A stretch of 7,353 bases of DNA. Source: Akkermansia muciniphila (GTDB taxonomy: Bacteria > Verrucomicrobiota > Verrucomicrobiia > Verrucomicrobiales > Akkermansiaceae). Positions 1-6,096 of this stretch are shown here, one piece after another. Within the stretch, counting starts at the first letter, position 1; each line of letters starts with the position of its first letter. The position numbers and the translations under genes are program-made. The DNA is taken from the NCBI GenBank assembly GCA_945870545.1, contig CAMBTF010000078.1, positions 1 to 7,353 of the forward strand. Direction: 5' to 3'. The notes below the pieces were generated by a model, which searched no databases, had not been told where the DNA came from, and saw only the letters and a program-made list of their open reading frames with translations.

Positions 1-182
1 CGGTAAACGGTGGCGCGCGAGGTTTCCCCCTGCACTTTCCTCACCCGGTCGAAAAGTTCATCGGCCGTAAAATGTTCGTCGCGGGAAAACACCTCGGCCA
101 CAATCTGCTCGCGCTGCACCGTGCGCCGCAGCCCCTTGCGCCGGATGAAATCATCGAGCCGTTCCTTGATCCCTCCTTCCAT
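1..182 (-). CDS. fur: Fur-family transcriptional regulator, N-terminal part (partial at window edge)
   Basis: This is the first 60 codons of a metal-responsive repressor of the Fur family; the gene runs off the left edge. Seen: reading from the ATG at 182-180 on the minus strand, the frame stays open to base 1 and gives KGLRRTVQREQIVAEVF, then HFTADELFDRVRK and finally TSRATVY. This is the family's winged-helix DNA-binding domain, with the R-x-T-x-QR-x-x-I opening and the recognition helix S-R-A-T-V-Y. Known: Fur-type proteins bind a divalent metal through their C-terminal half and then repress uptake or stress genes. That half is outside the window, so iron (Fur), zinc (Zur) or peroxide (PerR) specificity cannot be told; the symbol is the generic family name. 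It is transcribed away from the phosphatase gene. There is no Shine-Dalgarno motif; a perfect 8-bp hairpin ends 4 bases before the start codon. Confidence 0.88.
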   Translation of the reverse strand, partial: MEGGIKERLDDFIRRKGLRRTVQREQIVAEVFSRDEHFTADELFDRVRKVQGETSRATVY

Positions 183-186
183 TTGC

Positions 187-206
187 CCCGCAGGCTATCC
201 TGCGGG
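187..206. repeat. Perfect 8-bp palindrome just upstream of fur
   Basis: The arms CCCGCAGG (187-194) and CCTGCGGG (199-206) pair perfectly around the 4-base loop CTAT. On the fur transcript this hairpin ends 4 bases before the AUG, where a ribosome-binding site would normally sit. It has no T-run. It could be a dispersed REP-like palindrome, a translational control hairpin or an operator; the sequence alone does not decide. Confidence 0.6.
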
Positions 207-209
207 TTG

Positions 210-227
210 GGATTGTAAAAGCAATCC
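210..227. promoter_or_regulatory. Inverted repeat, possible operator of fur or the divergent gene
   Basis: GGATTG (210-215) and CAATCC (222-227) form a perfect inverted repeat around the AT-rich spacer TAAAAG. Its 18-base dyad and its place 28 bases upstream of the fur start fit a dimeric-regulator operator, perhaps autoregulatory. It does not match the classical 19-bp Fur box, so the bound protein is unknown. Confidence 0.35.
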
Positions 228-320
228 GTCCGCGCCGTTGCGAAATCCCGGCTTGCGGAACGCCGCCATGGAAGCAGATAGCGGAAACGTCACTTTCGCC
301 CGCTTGCCAGAGGGGAACGG

Positions 321-348
321 TTGTCCAACTTCTCCCCGTGGATATGAC
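321..348 (+). promoter_or_regulatory. Weak candidate sigma-70-like promoter for the phosphatase gene
   Basis: TTGTCC (321-326) and TATGAC (343-348) are separated by 16 bases and could be the -35 and -10 boxes of a forward promoter about 100 bases before the ATG at 456. The match is moderate, and promoter rules in this lineage are poorly known. The rest of 228-455 shows no clear signal or gene. Confidence 0.22.
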
Positions 349-455
349 AAACCGAAGGAGATCAACGCGCCCCCAGGGGTGCTCCTGCGTTGTCGCTCTG
401 CAATATGTTTCACGCGAATCCATCCTCGTCTTTCACCACTACCTTGAATCCAACC

Positions 456-2804
456 ATGAAAAACACACCATCGCATCAGCGCGTTCTGCGCCTCATCCTT
501 GCCGCTAGCGGCATTCTGTCTTTCTCTTCCCAAGCGGAAGAGGTCACCATCCTCCACGTCGGCGACCAGGAATCCTGGCTCCTCTCCGCGCAGGGGAATC
601 TCCGCGACAACACCGGCCAGGCGCTCTCTTTCTACGGCGGTGTGGACCGTCTCGCCACCCTGATGAACGTCCGCGAGACCGCGAACAACAACCTCGGCCG
701 CACCGTGCTCCGGGTTAACGCGGGCGACGCGATCCTTCCCGGGCCGCGCTTCAACGCGAGCATCGATACCACCAAGCCGCAGAGCCTCGCGACCGCCCAC
801 CCGGACGGCGGGCAGGATTATTACGACGCCATCGCCATGCGCCAAATGGGCTTCGATGTCACGGTGTTCGGAAACCATGAGTTCGATTTCGGCCTCCCCA
901 CCGCCGCCCGCTTCGCCGACATCGCGGGGACGACCTACCTCTCAATGAACCTGAACTTCGCCGCCGACCCCGCCTTCTCCGCATTGCGGACTGCCGGCAA
1001 AGTGGCTCCGTACGCGGTTTACACCACGCCGGGTAACAAGAAGGTAGCCTTTGTGGGTGTGACGACTCCGCTGCTCCCGGACATTTCCTCTCCGAACACG
1101 CTGGCTCTCATGAACGGCTTCGCGGGCTTCGTCCCGAGCCAGTCGGAAGACCAGAAAATCACCGCCCTGAGCACCAGCCTGCGGAACATCATCACCGATC
1201 TCCGCACCAACCAAGGAGTGACCGTGGTGGTCATCGTGAGCCACCTTCAGAACCGTGAAAAGGAACTCAACGTGCTCATCCCGCAGCTCACCGGCGTGGA
1301 TGCGGTGATTTCCGGCGGCGGCCATGAGTTGGAAAGAAACGCCAGCTCCACCACGATTCCCACCGCTGTCCCCGTCAACGGCCCCGTGTTGCCGAATCCC
1401 TCGCTGCCTTACCCGACAATCGCAACGGATGCCGCCGCGAAACAGGTGCCGATCTACACCGCGAACTTCGGGAACCGCTACCTCGGTGAATTCACCCTCC
1501 AGATCAACGACACCACCGGAGCCGTCACCGGCATCACCAACGAAGCCGTGCGCCGCGTATCCGGTGTGACCTCCGCTCTGGCAACCAGCCCGGCATACGG
1601 GCCGGATGCGGATGCGGTGACGGGCGACGCTACGATCTTCACCAACGTCATCACCCCGGTGCAAGCCTACGTGTCCGCGCTGAACGCGGAAATATTAGGA
1701 GCCACGCAAATCCAGCTCAATGGTGAGCGGGGAACCGCCGGAACCGCGCGGGTCTTCACTCCTGGCGTGCGCAACGCGGAGACCAATCTCGGCAACCTGG
1801 TGGCAGACTCCGGTCGCTTCGCCTCCGGCGCGGATGTCCACCTCCAGAACGCCGGCGGCGTGCGTGCAAGCATGGCCGGGCCCACCTCGCCCGCCACTCA
1901 GAGGAACATCACCATCGGAGACTCCTTCAGCACGCTCACCTTCCTCAACATCGTGGTCGCGGACGACAATGTGAGCGCCGCCCAGCTCAAGACGGTGCTG
2001 GAGCACGGATTCGCCGCCTCCACCACCGCTGGCTCCGCACAAGGTCGTTTCCCGCAGCTCTCCGGCGTGGAAGTGATCTTCGATACGACCCGCGCCGTGA
2101 ATGACCGGGTGCGCCGCGTGCTTCTCACCCGTGACTCCTCCACGACTGCGGACGATGTGCTGATCATCGACTACGGGCGCGTGATCAACAGCACCATCCG
2201 CTTCTCCTTTAGCACCATCGACTACCTTGCGAACGGCGGCGACGGCTACCCATTCGCAGTCGCAGCCAACGGCTTCGATTTCGACAACCTGCCGTTTTCC
2301 CGGAACTATCAGGAAGCTCTCGTGGACTACGTGAAGTTCCCGGATGCCGATGGGGGCCTGGAAGGACTCGTGCGCACCTCGCAATACCCTGTTGTCGACG
2401 CCTTCGACCGCAAGGGACGCATCGTGGACATGGTCTACGCCACCGGCGGGCGCGACACGATCTCCGGCACCACCGGCGCGGATTTCATCCTCGGCGGCAC
2501 CGGTGCGGACACTCTCACCGGTCTTGCCGGCGCCGATGTGTTTGTCTTCGAGTCATTCCGTGACGCCAGCGACATCATCACCGACTTCGCCGTGGGTTCG
2601 GATCGCATGGAGGTCGGCGGCCTGCTGCGCAGCATCGGCGTGACAAGCGACGACTCCGCGCGCGGCGTCGCCATCACCTTCACCAACGTCGGCTCGGACT
2701 GTGTGGTCAACTACGTCCAGCCCGGTCGCGCCCCGCGCGCCCTCGTCCGGGTGAACAACACCACCGCCGCCCAGCTCAACGCCGCCGCAAACTTCGTCTA
2801 TTGA
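456..2804 (+). CDS. Exported metallophosphatase / 5'-nucleotidase with C-terminal RTX calcium-binding segment
   Basis: An exported phosphoesterase of the UshA/5'-nucleotidase family, 782 residues, likely releasing phosphate from nucleotides or other esters outside the cytoplasm. Residues 1-27 are a signal peptide ending SQA. The metallophosphatase domain follows: D37-Q-E39, N-A-G-D91, G-N140-H141-E-F-D144, S-H263 and G-G-G-H290. The C-terminal nucleotidase domain carries NAETNLGNLVADS (440-452), NAGGVRAS (465-472) and NGGDGYPF (593-600). From about 664 come RTX-type repeats (GGTGADTLTGLAGADVFVF) and a serralysin-like tail. Compared by eye with E. coli UshA, the catalytic His-Asp pair (H141, D144) is kept, but E39 and L292 stand where UshA has metal ligands His43 and Gln254. 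The N-terminus recalls the atypical cyanobacterial PhoA group (from memory). The ATG at 456 was chosen because the signal peptide follows directly; the frame is open upstream to 390. No Shine-Dalgarno motif is visible. Confidence 0.88.
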   Translation: MKNTPSHQRVLRLILAASGILSFSSQAEEVTILHVGDQESWLLSAQGNLRDNTGQALSFYGGVDRLATLMNVRETANNNLGRTVLRVNAGDAILPGPRFNASIDTTKPQSLATAHPDGGQDYYDAIAMRQMGFDVTVFGNHEFDFGLPTAARFADIAGTTYLSMNLNFAADPAFSALRTAGKVAPYAVYTTPGNKKVAFVGVTTPLLPDISSPNTLALMNGFAGFVPSQSEDQKITALSTSLRNIITDLRTNQGVTVVVIVSHLQNREKELNVLIPQLTGVDAVISGGGHELERNASSTTIPTAVPVNGPVLPNPSLPYPTIATDAAAKQVPIYTANFGNRYLGEFTLQINDTTGAVTGITNEAVRRVSGVTSALATSPAYGPDADAVTGDATIFTNVITPVQAYVSALNAEILGATQIQLNGERGTAGTARVFTPGVRNAETNLGNLVADSGRFASGADVHLQNAGGVRASMAGPTSPATQRNITIGDSFSTLTFLNIVVADDNVSAAQLKTVLEHGFAASTTAGSAQGRFPQLSGVEVIFDTTRAVNDRVRRVLLTRDSSTTADDVLIIDYGRVINSTIRFSFSTIDYLANGGDGYPFAVAANGFDFDNLPFSRNYQEALVDYVKFPDADGGLEGLVRTSQYPVVDAFDRKGRIVDMVYATGGRDTISGTTGADFILGGTGADTLTGLAGADVFVFESFRDASDIITDFAVGSDRMEVGGLLRSIGVTSDDSARGVAITFTNVGSDCVVNYVQPGRAPRALVRVNNTTAAQLNAAANFVY

Positions 2805-2824
2805 ACCGTAACAACTCGAATATC

Positions 2825-3460
2825 ATGAAAACAAACACACTGATCCCATTGATTACCGTCGGTCTCGCGACCCTCGGGCAGGCCGCCTTCATCACCGACA
2901 TCAGCGCATGGTCGCAGTTCGGCGACGTGGGCTTCATCTCCGGTGCTGCCACCACCACCAACGCCGTGTCCACGGGCACGGATGATCTGGTCAATCTGAA
3001 TCTCTCGGGGAACGATCCGGGCGCGGACGTGGGTCTTGAGGCTTTCTCGCTGGTGGATTTTTTCGCCAACGGATACACCGCCACCGAAGGTTCGGCCCTG
3101 AAGCAGACGTTCAGCGTCCTTGCAGGTGAGTCCGTCAGCTTCAATTGGCAGTTCCTTACCAACGACTCGCTGGATGACATCGCCTTCGCCTCGCTGGACG
3201 GCGTCTTCATCCTGCTTGCGGATTCCGCTGCGGCGACAAGCGGCCCCGCGTTCGGCTTCTCGCAGTCCGTGAGCGGCACTTACACCAGCGCACCGTTTGG
3301 AGCGCCTGCGACGGTAACCCTGGCCCTCGGTGTCGCGGACACGGATGACTTCAGCGTTTCCAGCGCCCTCCGCGTCCCCACCATCGTTCCAGAGCCATCC
3401 GCTCCCATGCTGTTCTGCATCGCGGCGCTCTTCGCCAGCACACGCCGCCGCAGAGCCTGA
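2825..3460 (+). CDS. PEP-CTERM sorting domain protein
   Basis: A 211-residue exported protein with a PEP-CTERM surface-sorting tail. Residues 1-20 form a signal peptide (MKTNTLIPLI...LGQA). The C-terminus has the motif VPEPSA (188-193), a short hydrophobic segment (about 194-205) and the basic cluster RRRR (207-210), the classic tripartite signal recognised by exosortase. The middle (about 28-185) is rich in Thr, Ser, Asp and Gly and probably a beta-sandwich; the stretch with LKQTFSVLAGESVSFNWQFL looks like those found in other PEP-CTERM proteins, but I know no function for it. It starts 20 bases after the phosphatase stop and ends before a strong terminator, so the two are probably co-transcribed. 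A TTG start at 2801, overlapping the phosphatase stop, is possible but would put eight polar residues before the signal peptide; the ATG at 2825 is preferred. No exosortase gene lies in this window. Confidence 0.9.
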   Translation: MKTNTLIPLITVGLATLGQAAFITDISAWSQFGDVGFISGAATTTNAVSTGTDDLVNLNLSGNDPGADVGLEAFSLVDFFANGYTATEGSALKQTFSVLAGESVSFNWQFLTNDSLDDIAFASLDGVFILLADSAAATSGPAFGFSQSVSGTYTSAPFGAPATVTLALGVADTDDFSVSSALRVPTIVPEPSAPMLFCIAALFASTRRRRA

Positions 3461-3505
3461 TCCGGTAGTTTTCCAGATCGCGGTTCCGATTCCGCAACAC
3501 ATCCT

Positions 3506-3533
3506 GCCCCATGCGAAAGCATGGGGCTTTTTT
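3506..3533 (+). terminator. Strong intrinsic (rho-independent) terminator
   Basis: Arms GCCCCATGC (3506-3514) and GCATGGGGC (3519-3527) pair perfectly over 9 bp around a GAAA tetraloop, followed at once by six T residues (3528-3533). It lies 45 bases after the stop of the PEP-CTERM gene and should end the phosphatase/PEP-CTERM transcript. Confidence 0.95.
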
Positions 3534-3612
3534 CGTTCACATAACCAACCCGGGATGAAGCCTTGGATCCCAGCAGATGCACCGCTCATTCTGGCGTTGC
3601 GCCGTGCCCACG

Positions 3613-3654
3613 CCGCCTACAGACTTGGGAGGCGGGGTTTGTCCCGCGTTTTTT
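3613..3654 (+). promoter_or_regulatory. Overlapping hairpins in the sigma-factor leader, possible attenuator
   Basis: Two hairpins share bases. Hairpin A pairs CCGCCT (3613-3618) with AGGCGG (3630-3635) over an 11-base loop. Hairpin B pairs GCGGG (3632-3636) with CCCGC (3643-3647) over a 6-base loop and is followed by G and six T residues (3649-3654), as in an intrinsic terminator. A and B both need 3632-3635, so only one can form at a time. The T-run ends 11 bases before the sigma-factor ATG. The layout fits an antiterminator/terminator switch. Alternatives are a dispersed palindromic repeat, or a second terminator for readthrough if the sigma promoter lies downstream. I see no clear promoter in 3534-3665. 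Confidence 0.42.
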
Positions 3655-3665
3655 CCATCCTATCC

Positions 3666-4328
3666 ATGAATAACCCGAGTGGTGAACCGTCGAACACAAC
3701 GCCAGGTCCGCGGGATGCCTCCCAAGGGGACACGGCGGCGGTCGATTCCGAAGAGGACTTCCGCCTCGTGGCCTTGGCGCAAAAGGGGGACATGGGCGCG
3801 TTCGACGAGCTTGTGATCCGCCACCGGGGAAAAATCTACGCAATGATAAGGAACATGGTCAAAAACGATGCGGACGCCTGGGATCTCTCCCAGGACGTTT
3901 TCATCAAGGCATGGCAGGCGCTGCCCCGATTCGAGGCACGCGCCCGTTTCTCCACCTGGCTCTACCGGATTTCACACAACGTGGTCTATGACTGGGCGCG
4001 CAAACGCAAGCTCGAGAGCGCGGGCGAGCTCAACGACGAGATCTTCGACCGCGAGAAAATCGACTCCTCCGCCCGCACCGCGCCCGCCTACGTAGAGTCC
4101 CCGGATGACGCCCTTTCCAGCTCCGAACTCCGTGTGAAAATCGAAGCCGCGCTCGCCAAGCTGAGCGTGGACCACCGCGAAGCCGTGATCCTCAAGGACG
4201 TCCAGGGACTCTCCTACAAGGAAATCGCCGACGTGATGGAATGCTCGATAGGCACCGTGATGAGCCGCCTTTTTTACGCCCGCCAGAAACTTCAAATCCT
4301 CCTGAAAGATGAATACGAATCCAGATGA
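3666..4328 (+). CDS. ECF-type RNA polymerase sigma-70 factor (RpoE-like)
   Basis: A 220-residue alternative sigma factor that directs RNA polymerase to a specific promoter set. Region 2 spans about 46-115: FDELVIRHRGKIYAMI, then the core-binding and -10 recognition part DAWDLSQDVFIKAW (70-83) and FSTWLYRISHNVVYDWARKR. A linker rich in acidic residues and Ser follows, then region 4 (about 157-210) with the helix-turn-helix LSYKEIADVMECSIGTVMSRL that reads the -35 box. There are only regions 2 and 4, as in ECF factors, with a roughly 30-residue hydrophilic N-terminal extension. The ATG at 3666 was chosen because the frame, though open back to 3330, would otherwise run through the PEP-CTERM gene end and the terminator. 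The gene overlaps the next by 20 bases, the usual coupling of a sigma factor to its anti-sigma factor. No Shine-Dalgarno motif is present. Confidence 0.9.
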   Translation: MNNPSGEPSNTTPGPRDASQGDTAAVDSEEDFRLVALAQKGDMGAFDELVIRHRGKIYAMIRNMVKNDADAWDLSQDVFIKAWQALPRFEARARFSTWLYRISHNVVYDWARKRKLESAGELNDEIFDREKIDSSARTAPAYVESPDDALSSSELRVKIEAALAKLSVDHREAVILKDVQGLSYKEIADVMECSIGTVMSRLFYARQKLQILLKDEYESR

Positions 4329-4902
4329 AACCCGCCTCGCCCTGTGGCTTGACGACGAACTCACCGGCACCGATCTCTCGGAAATGGAAGCATGGGCCGC
4401 CACCCGCCCGGAGCAGCTCGCCGCCCGGGAGGATTTGCGATCATTCCGGAACATGATGGCCGCGAACCTTCCCGCCAGCGAGGAGCCGCCCTATCCTGAT
4501 TTTTTCCTCAGCCGCGTGAACCAAGGCATCCGCGACCTCCAAGCCGCCGCCGCGCCCGCGAAACCGACCGCCGCGGTCTCTTTCTGGAAATCATGGGTGA
4601 TGCCCATCGCCGCCTGCGCAGGGATGGTGCTCGCCTTCGGCATCGGCAAGCGCAGCAATGAAGCGGCCGGCGCACTCACCGTAGTGCCTTCCGTTTCGCC
4701 GGTGGTTTACACTCCGGAGGAGGGTGTGGACGCCGAGTGGTTCGCCAGCACCGGCGCAGGCGCGAACGTCATCGTCCTCGAAGGTGTCGCCGCCATCCCC
4801 GACTCCACCGATTTCTCGGAAACCGTTTATGTGCCCACAGTGAGCGAATCCGACCGCACCGCGACACGCGAAAAGAAAACCAGTGATTCCGCCAAACAAT
4901 GA
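4309..4902 (+). CDS. Probable anti-sigma factor, single-pass membrane protein without zinc-finger cysteines
   Basis: A 197-residue protein placed and built like an anti-sigma factor. Residues 1-90 are hydrophilic and presumably cytoplasmic; LALWLDDELTGTDLSEMEAW (10-29) resembles the opening helix of anti-sigma domains. One membrane segment is visible at about 96-113 (WVMPIAACAGMVLAFGIG), leaving an 80-residue Ser/Thr/Glu-rich C-terminal part outside the membrane. The His-x3-Cys-x2-Cys zinc signature of ZAS anti-sigma factors is missing: the only cysteine (C103) is inside the membrane segment. Assignment therefore rests on position (20-base overlap with the sigma gene) and topology, not on a diagnostic motif. 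The protein is expected to hold the sigma factor at the inner membrane until a signal arrives. It ends with an ATGA overlap to the next gene, which suggests translational coupling. Confidence 0.68.
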   Translation: MNTNPDETRLALWLDDELTGTDLSEMEAWAATRPEQLAAREDLRSFRNMMAANLPASEEPPYPDFFLSRVNQGIRDLQAAAAPAKPTAAVSFWKSWVMPIAACAGMVLAFGIGKRSNEAAGALTVVPSVSPVVYTPEEGVDAEWFASTGAGANVIVLEGVAAIPDSTDFSETVYVPTVSESDRTATREKKTSDSAKQ

Positions 4903-5390
4903 GTATCCTGCTCAAACTTTCGATGGTCGCGTGCTGCTTGTTTCTAGGCGGCCTAGTGCATGCCGTAGAGGATACCGGGCGCGCGAAGGTAGGTAAGCTG
5001 GAGGTCACAGTTTACTTCGCCACCAACGGTGATCCCACCGCCGCCGGCGAACGGGCACAGGAAATCGCGACGGCTATCCGCGACCGCCTTCGCAGCGAGG
5101 AAAAACTTAAATTCGATCACTACCGTGCGCTCGGGGCCGAGACCCAACCGATTTTCCGCAGCTATGAGAACTGGGCGCAGCCGCTCAAGCCCTCCGATGA
5201 GATTCTCGTCCGTTTCGAAACCCGCACCCAACCCGCCAAGGATTCTGTTTCCCTCGATCTGGAGCTGTGGTTGGCGCGTAAAAAAATCCTGAAAACCGAC
5301 GCCGCCCTGCAGGCCGGACACCTACTCTACGTGCTCGGGCCGGAATGGCGCGGCGGGCGGCTGATCATTGCGGTCGCGCTTGCTTCCTGA
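4899..5390 (+). CDS. Small exported protein of unknown function
   Basis: I do not recognise this 163-residue protein. Residues 1-22 are a signal peptide (MSILLKLSMVACCLFLGG..VHA), so it should be periplasmic or secreted. The mature part reads as alternating beta strands and one long helix: KLEVTVYFATNGD (33-45), a helix with ERAQEIATAIRDRLRSEEKL (51-70), then YENWAQPLKPSDEILVRFETRT and SLDLELWLARKKILKTD. No catalytic motif is visible, and the only cysteines lie in the signal peptide. The ATG overlaps the stop of the preceding anti-sigma candidate (ATGA), so it belongs to the same operon and may be a signal sensor, an anti-sigma partner or a regulon effector; this is inference. The next gene starts 25 bases after its stop. 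Confidence 0.75.
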   Translation: MSILLKLSMVACCLFLGGLVHAVEDTGRAKVGKLEVTVYFATNGDPTAAGERAQEIATAIRDRLRSEEKLKFDHYRALGAETQPIFRSYENWAQPLKPSDEILVRFETRTQPAKDSVSLDLELWLARKKILKTDAALQAGHLLYVLGPEWRGGRLIIAVALAS

Positions 5391-5415
5391 GGGATTCGGC
5401 ACTCATATTGCCCAC

Positions 5416-6096
5416 ATGAAAATCCTCCCTGCCATCCTTTTCCTCCTCGCAATCCTACCGATACGCGCCGAGCTGAAATTCGAAACCCCCGTCATCGATG
5501 TGGACGCGAAACTCGACGCCGCCACCCTCGTCCGCGAGTATAAGTTCACCAACACGGGAACAAAACCCATCAAGATCACCCAGGCGGACGCCGGTTGCTC
5601 CTGCCTCGCCGTAGAAGTCGCGGCGGGCAAATTCACCTACGCTCCGGGCGAATCGGGCACGCTGAGAGCCACCTTCGAGATCGGAAATTTCCAGGGCACC
5701 GTTGAGAAGCCCATCCTGATCTGGCTTGAGGGCGATCGTGATGAGGCACCCTCCGGGAAGGTCACCCTCCGCGTTCACATCCCGGTCATCATCGCCCTCG
5801 AACCCAAGACCCTCAAGTGGGATTTGGGCGGTTCGGCGGAGATGAAAAGCATCGATGTGAAGATGCATTACAAAAATCCCATCAAGGTGACCTCCGTTAC
5901 CACCAACAACGAGAATTTTGCAGCGAAGATGGTAACCATCGAGGAAGGCAAGCACTACAAAATAGAGGTGACACCGCGCAGCACGGCGGCGGGCGCGATC
6001 ACCATTGTCCGCATCGAGACCGACTCCGATGTGGAGAAACAGCGCATCCAGCAGAGCTTCGCGGTGATCACCGCTCCCCCGAAACCGCAGCCATGA
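5416..6096 (+). CDS. Exported DUF1573 domain protein
   Basis: A 226-residue protein of the DUF1573 family, a widespread Ig-like (ASPM-SPD-2-Hydin-like) beta-sandwich found mainly in exported proteins of Bacteroidota and the PVC group; biochemical role unknown. Residues 1-18 are a signal peptide (MKILPAILFLLAILPIRA). The family core is clear: YKFTNTGTKPIKITQADAGCSCLAVEV, with the family's Cys-x-Cys pair at C61 and C63, then TYAPGESGTLRATFEIGNFQG. A second Ig-like repeat covers about 125-220. The ATG at 5416 was chosen because the signal peptide begins there; the frame is open a further 16 codons into the preceding gene. The next gene overlaps its stop (ATGA). Its pairing with a rhodanese, which also has a close cysteine pair, hints at sulfur or redox chemistry in the periplasm, but this is only inference. 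Confidence 0.85.
   Translation: MKILPAILFLLAILPIRAELKFETPVIDVDAKLDAATLVREYKFTNTGTKPIKITQADAGCSCLAVEVAAGKFTYAPGESGTLRATFEIGNFQGTVEKPILIWLEGDRDEAPSGKVTLRVHIPVIIALEPKTLKWDLGGSAEMKSIDVKMHYKNPIKVTSVTTNNENFAAKMVTIEEGKHYKIEVTPRSTAAGAITIVRIETDSDVEKQRIQQSFAVITAPPKPQP

Noticed and set aside
357..385. Imperfect hairpin GGAG...GCCCCC-AGGGGT...CTCC before the phosphatase gene
   Set aside because: Stems are short and interrupted, with no T-run and no link to a known riboswitch or terminator.
10..447. Plus-strand open frame of 145 codons
   Set aside because: It is antisense to the Fur-family gene over 1-182 and then runs through the palindromes and intergenic DNA; its composition (Arg/Ser/Pro-rich) is typical of a shadow frame.
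195..878. Minus-strand open frame of 227 codons overlapping the phosphatase start
   Set aside because: It covers the signal peptide and catalytic region of a clearly recognisable gene on the other strand and has no protein-like motif; long antisense frames are common in high-G+C DNA.
1695..2384. Minus-strand open frame of 229 codons inside the phosphatase gene
   Set aside because: It is a shadow of the conserved nucleotidase domain; Gly/Val/Glu/His-rich composition and no recognisable domain.
3330..3665. Extended start for the sigma factor
   Set aside because: The extension would run out of frame through the end of the PEP-CTERM gene and in frame through a strong terminator and the leader hairpins; the sigma homology begins only after 3666.
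4325..4328. ATGA overlap at the sigma-factor stop as alternative start of the anti-sigma gene
   Set aside because: The ATG at 4325 is in a different frame from the conserved protein and that frame stops soon after; the ATG at 4309 opens the long frame.
5817..6092. Extended start for the rhodanese protein
   Set aside because: It would overlap the DUF1573 gene by 280 bases and put charged residues before the membrane anchor; the ATGA overlap at 6093 is a typical operon start.
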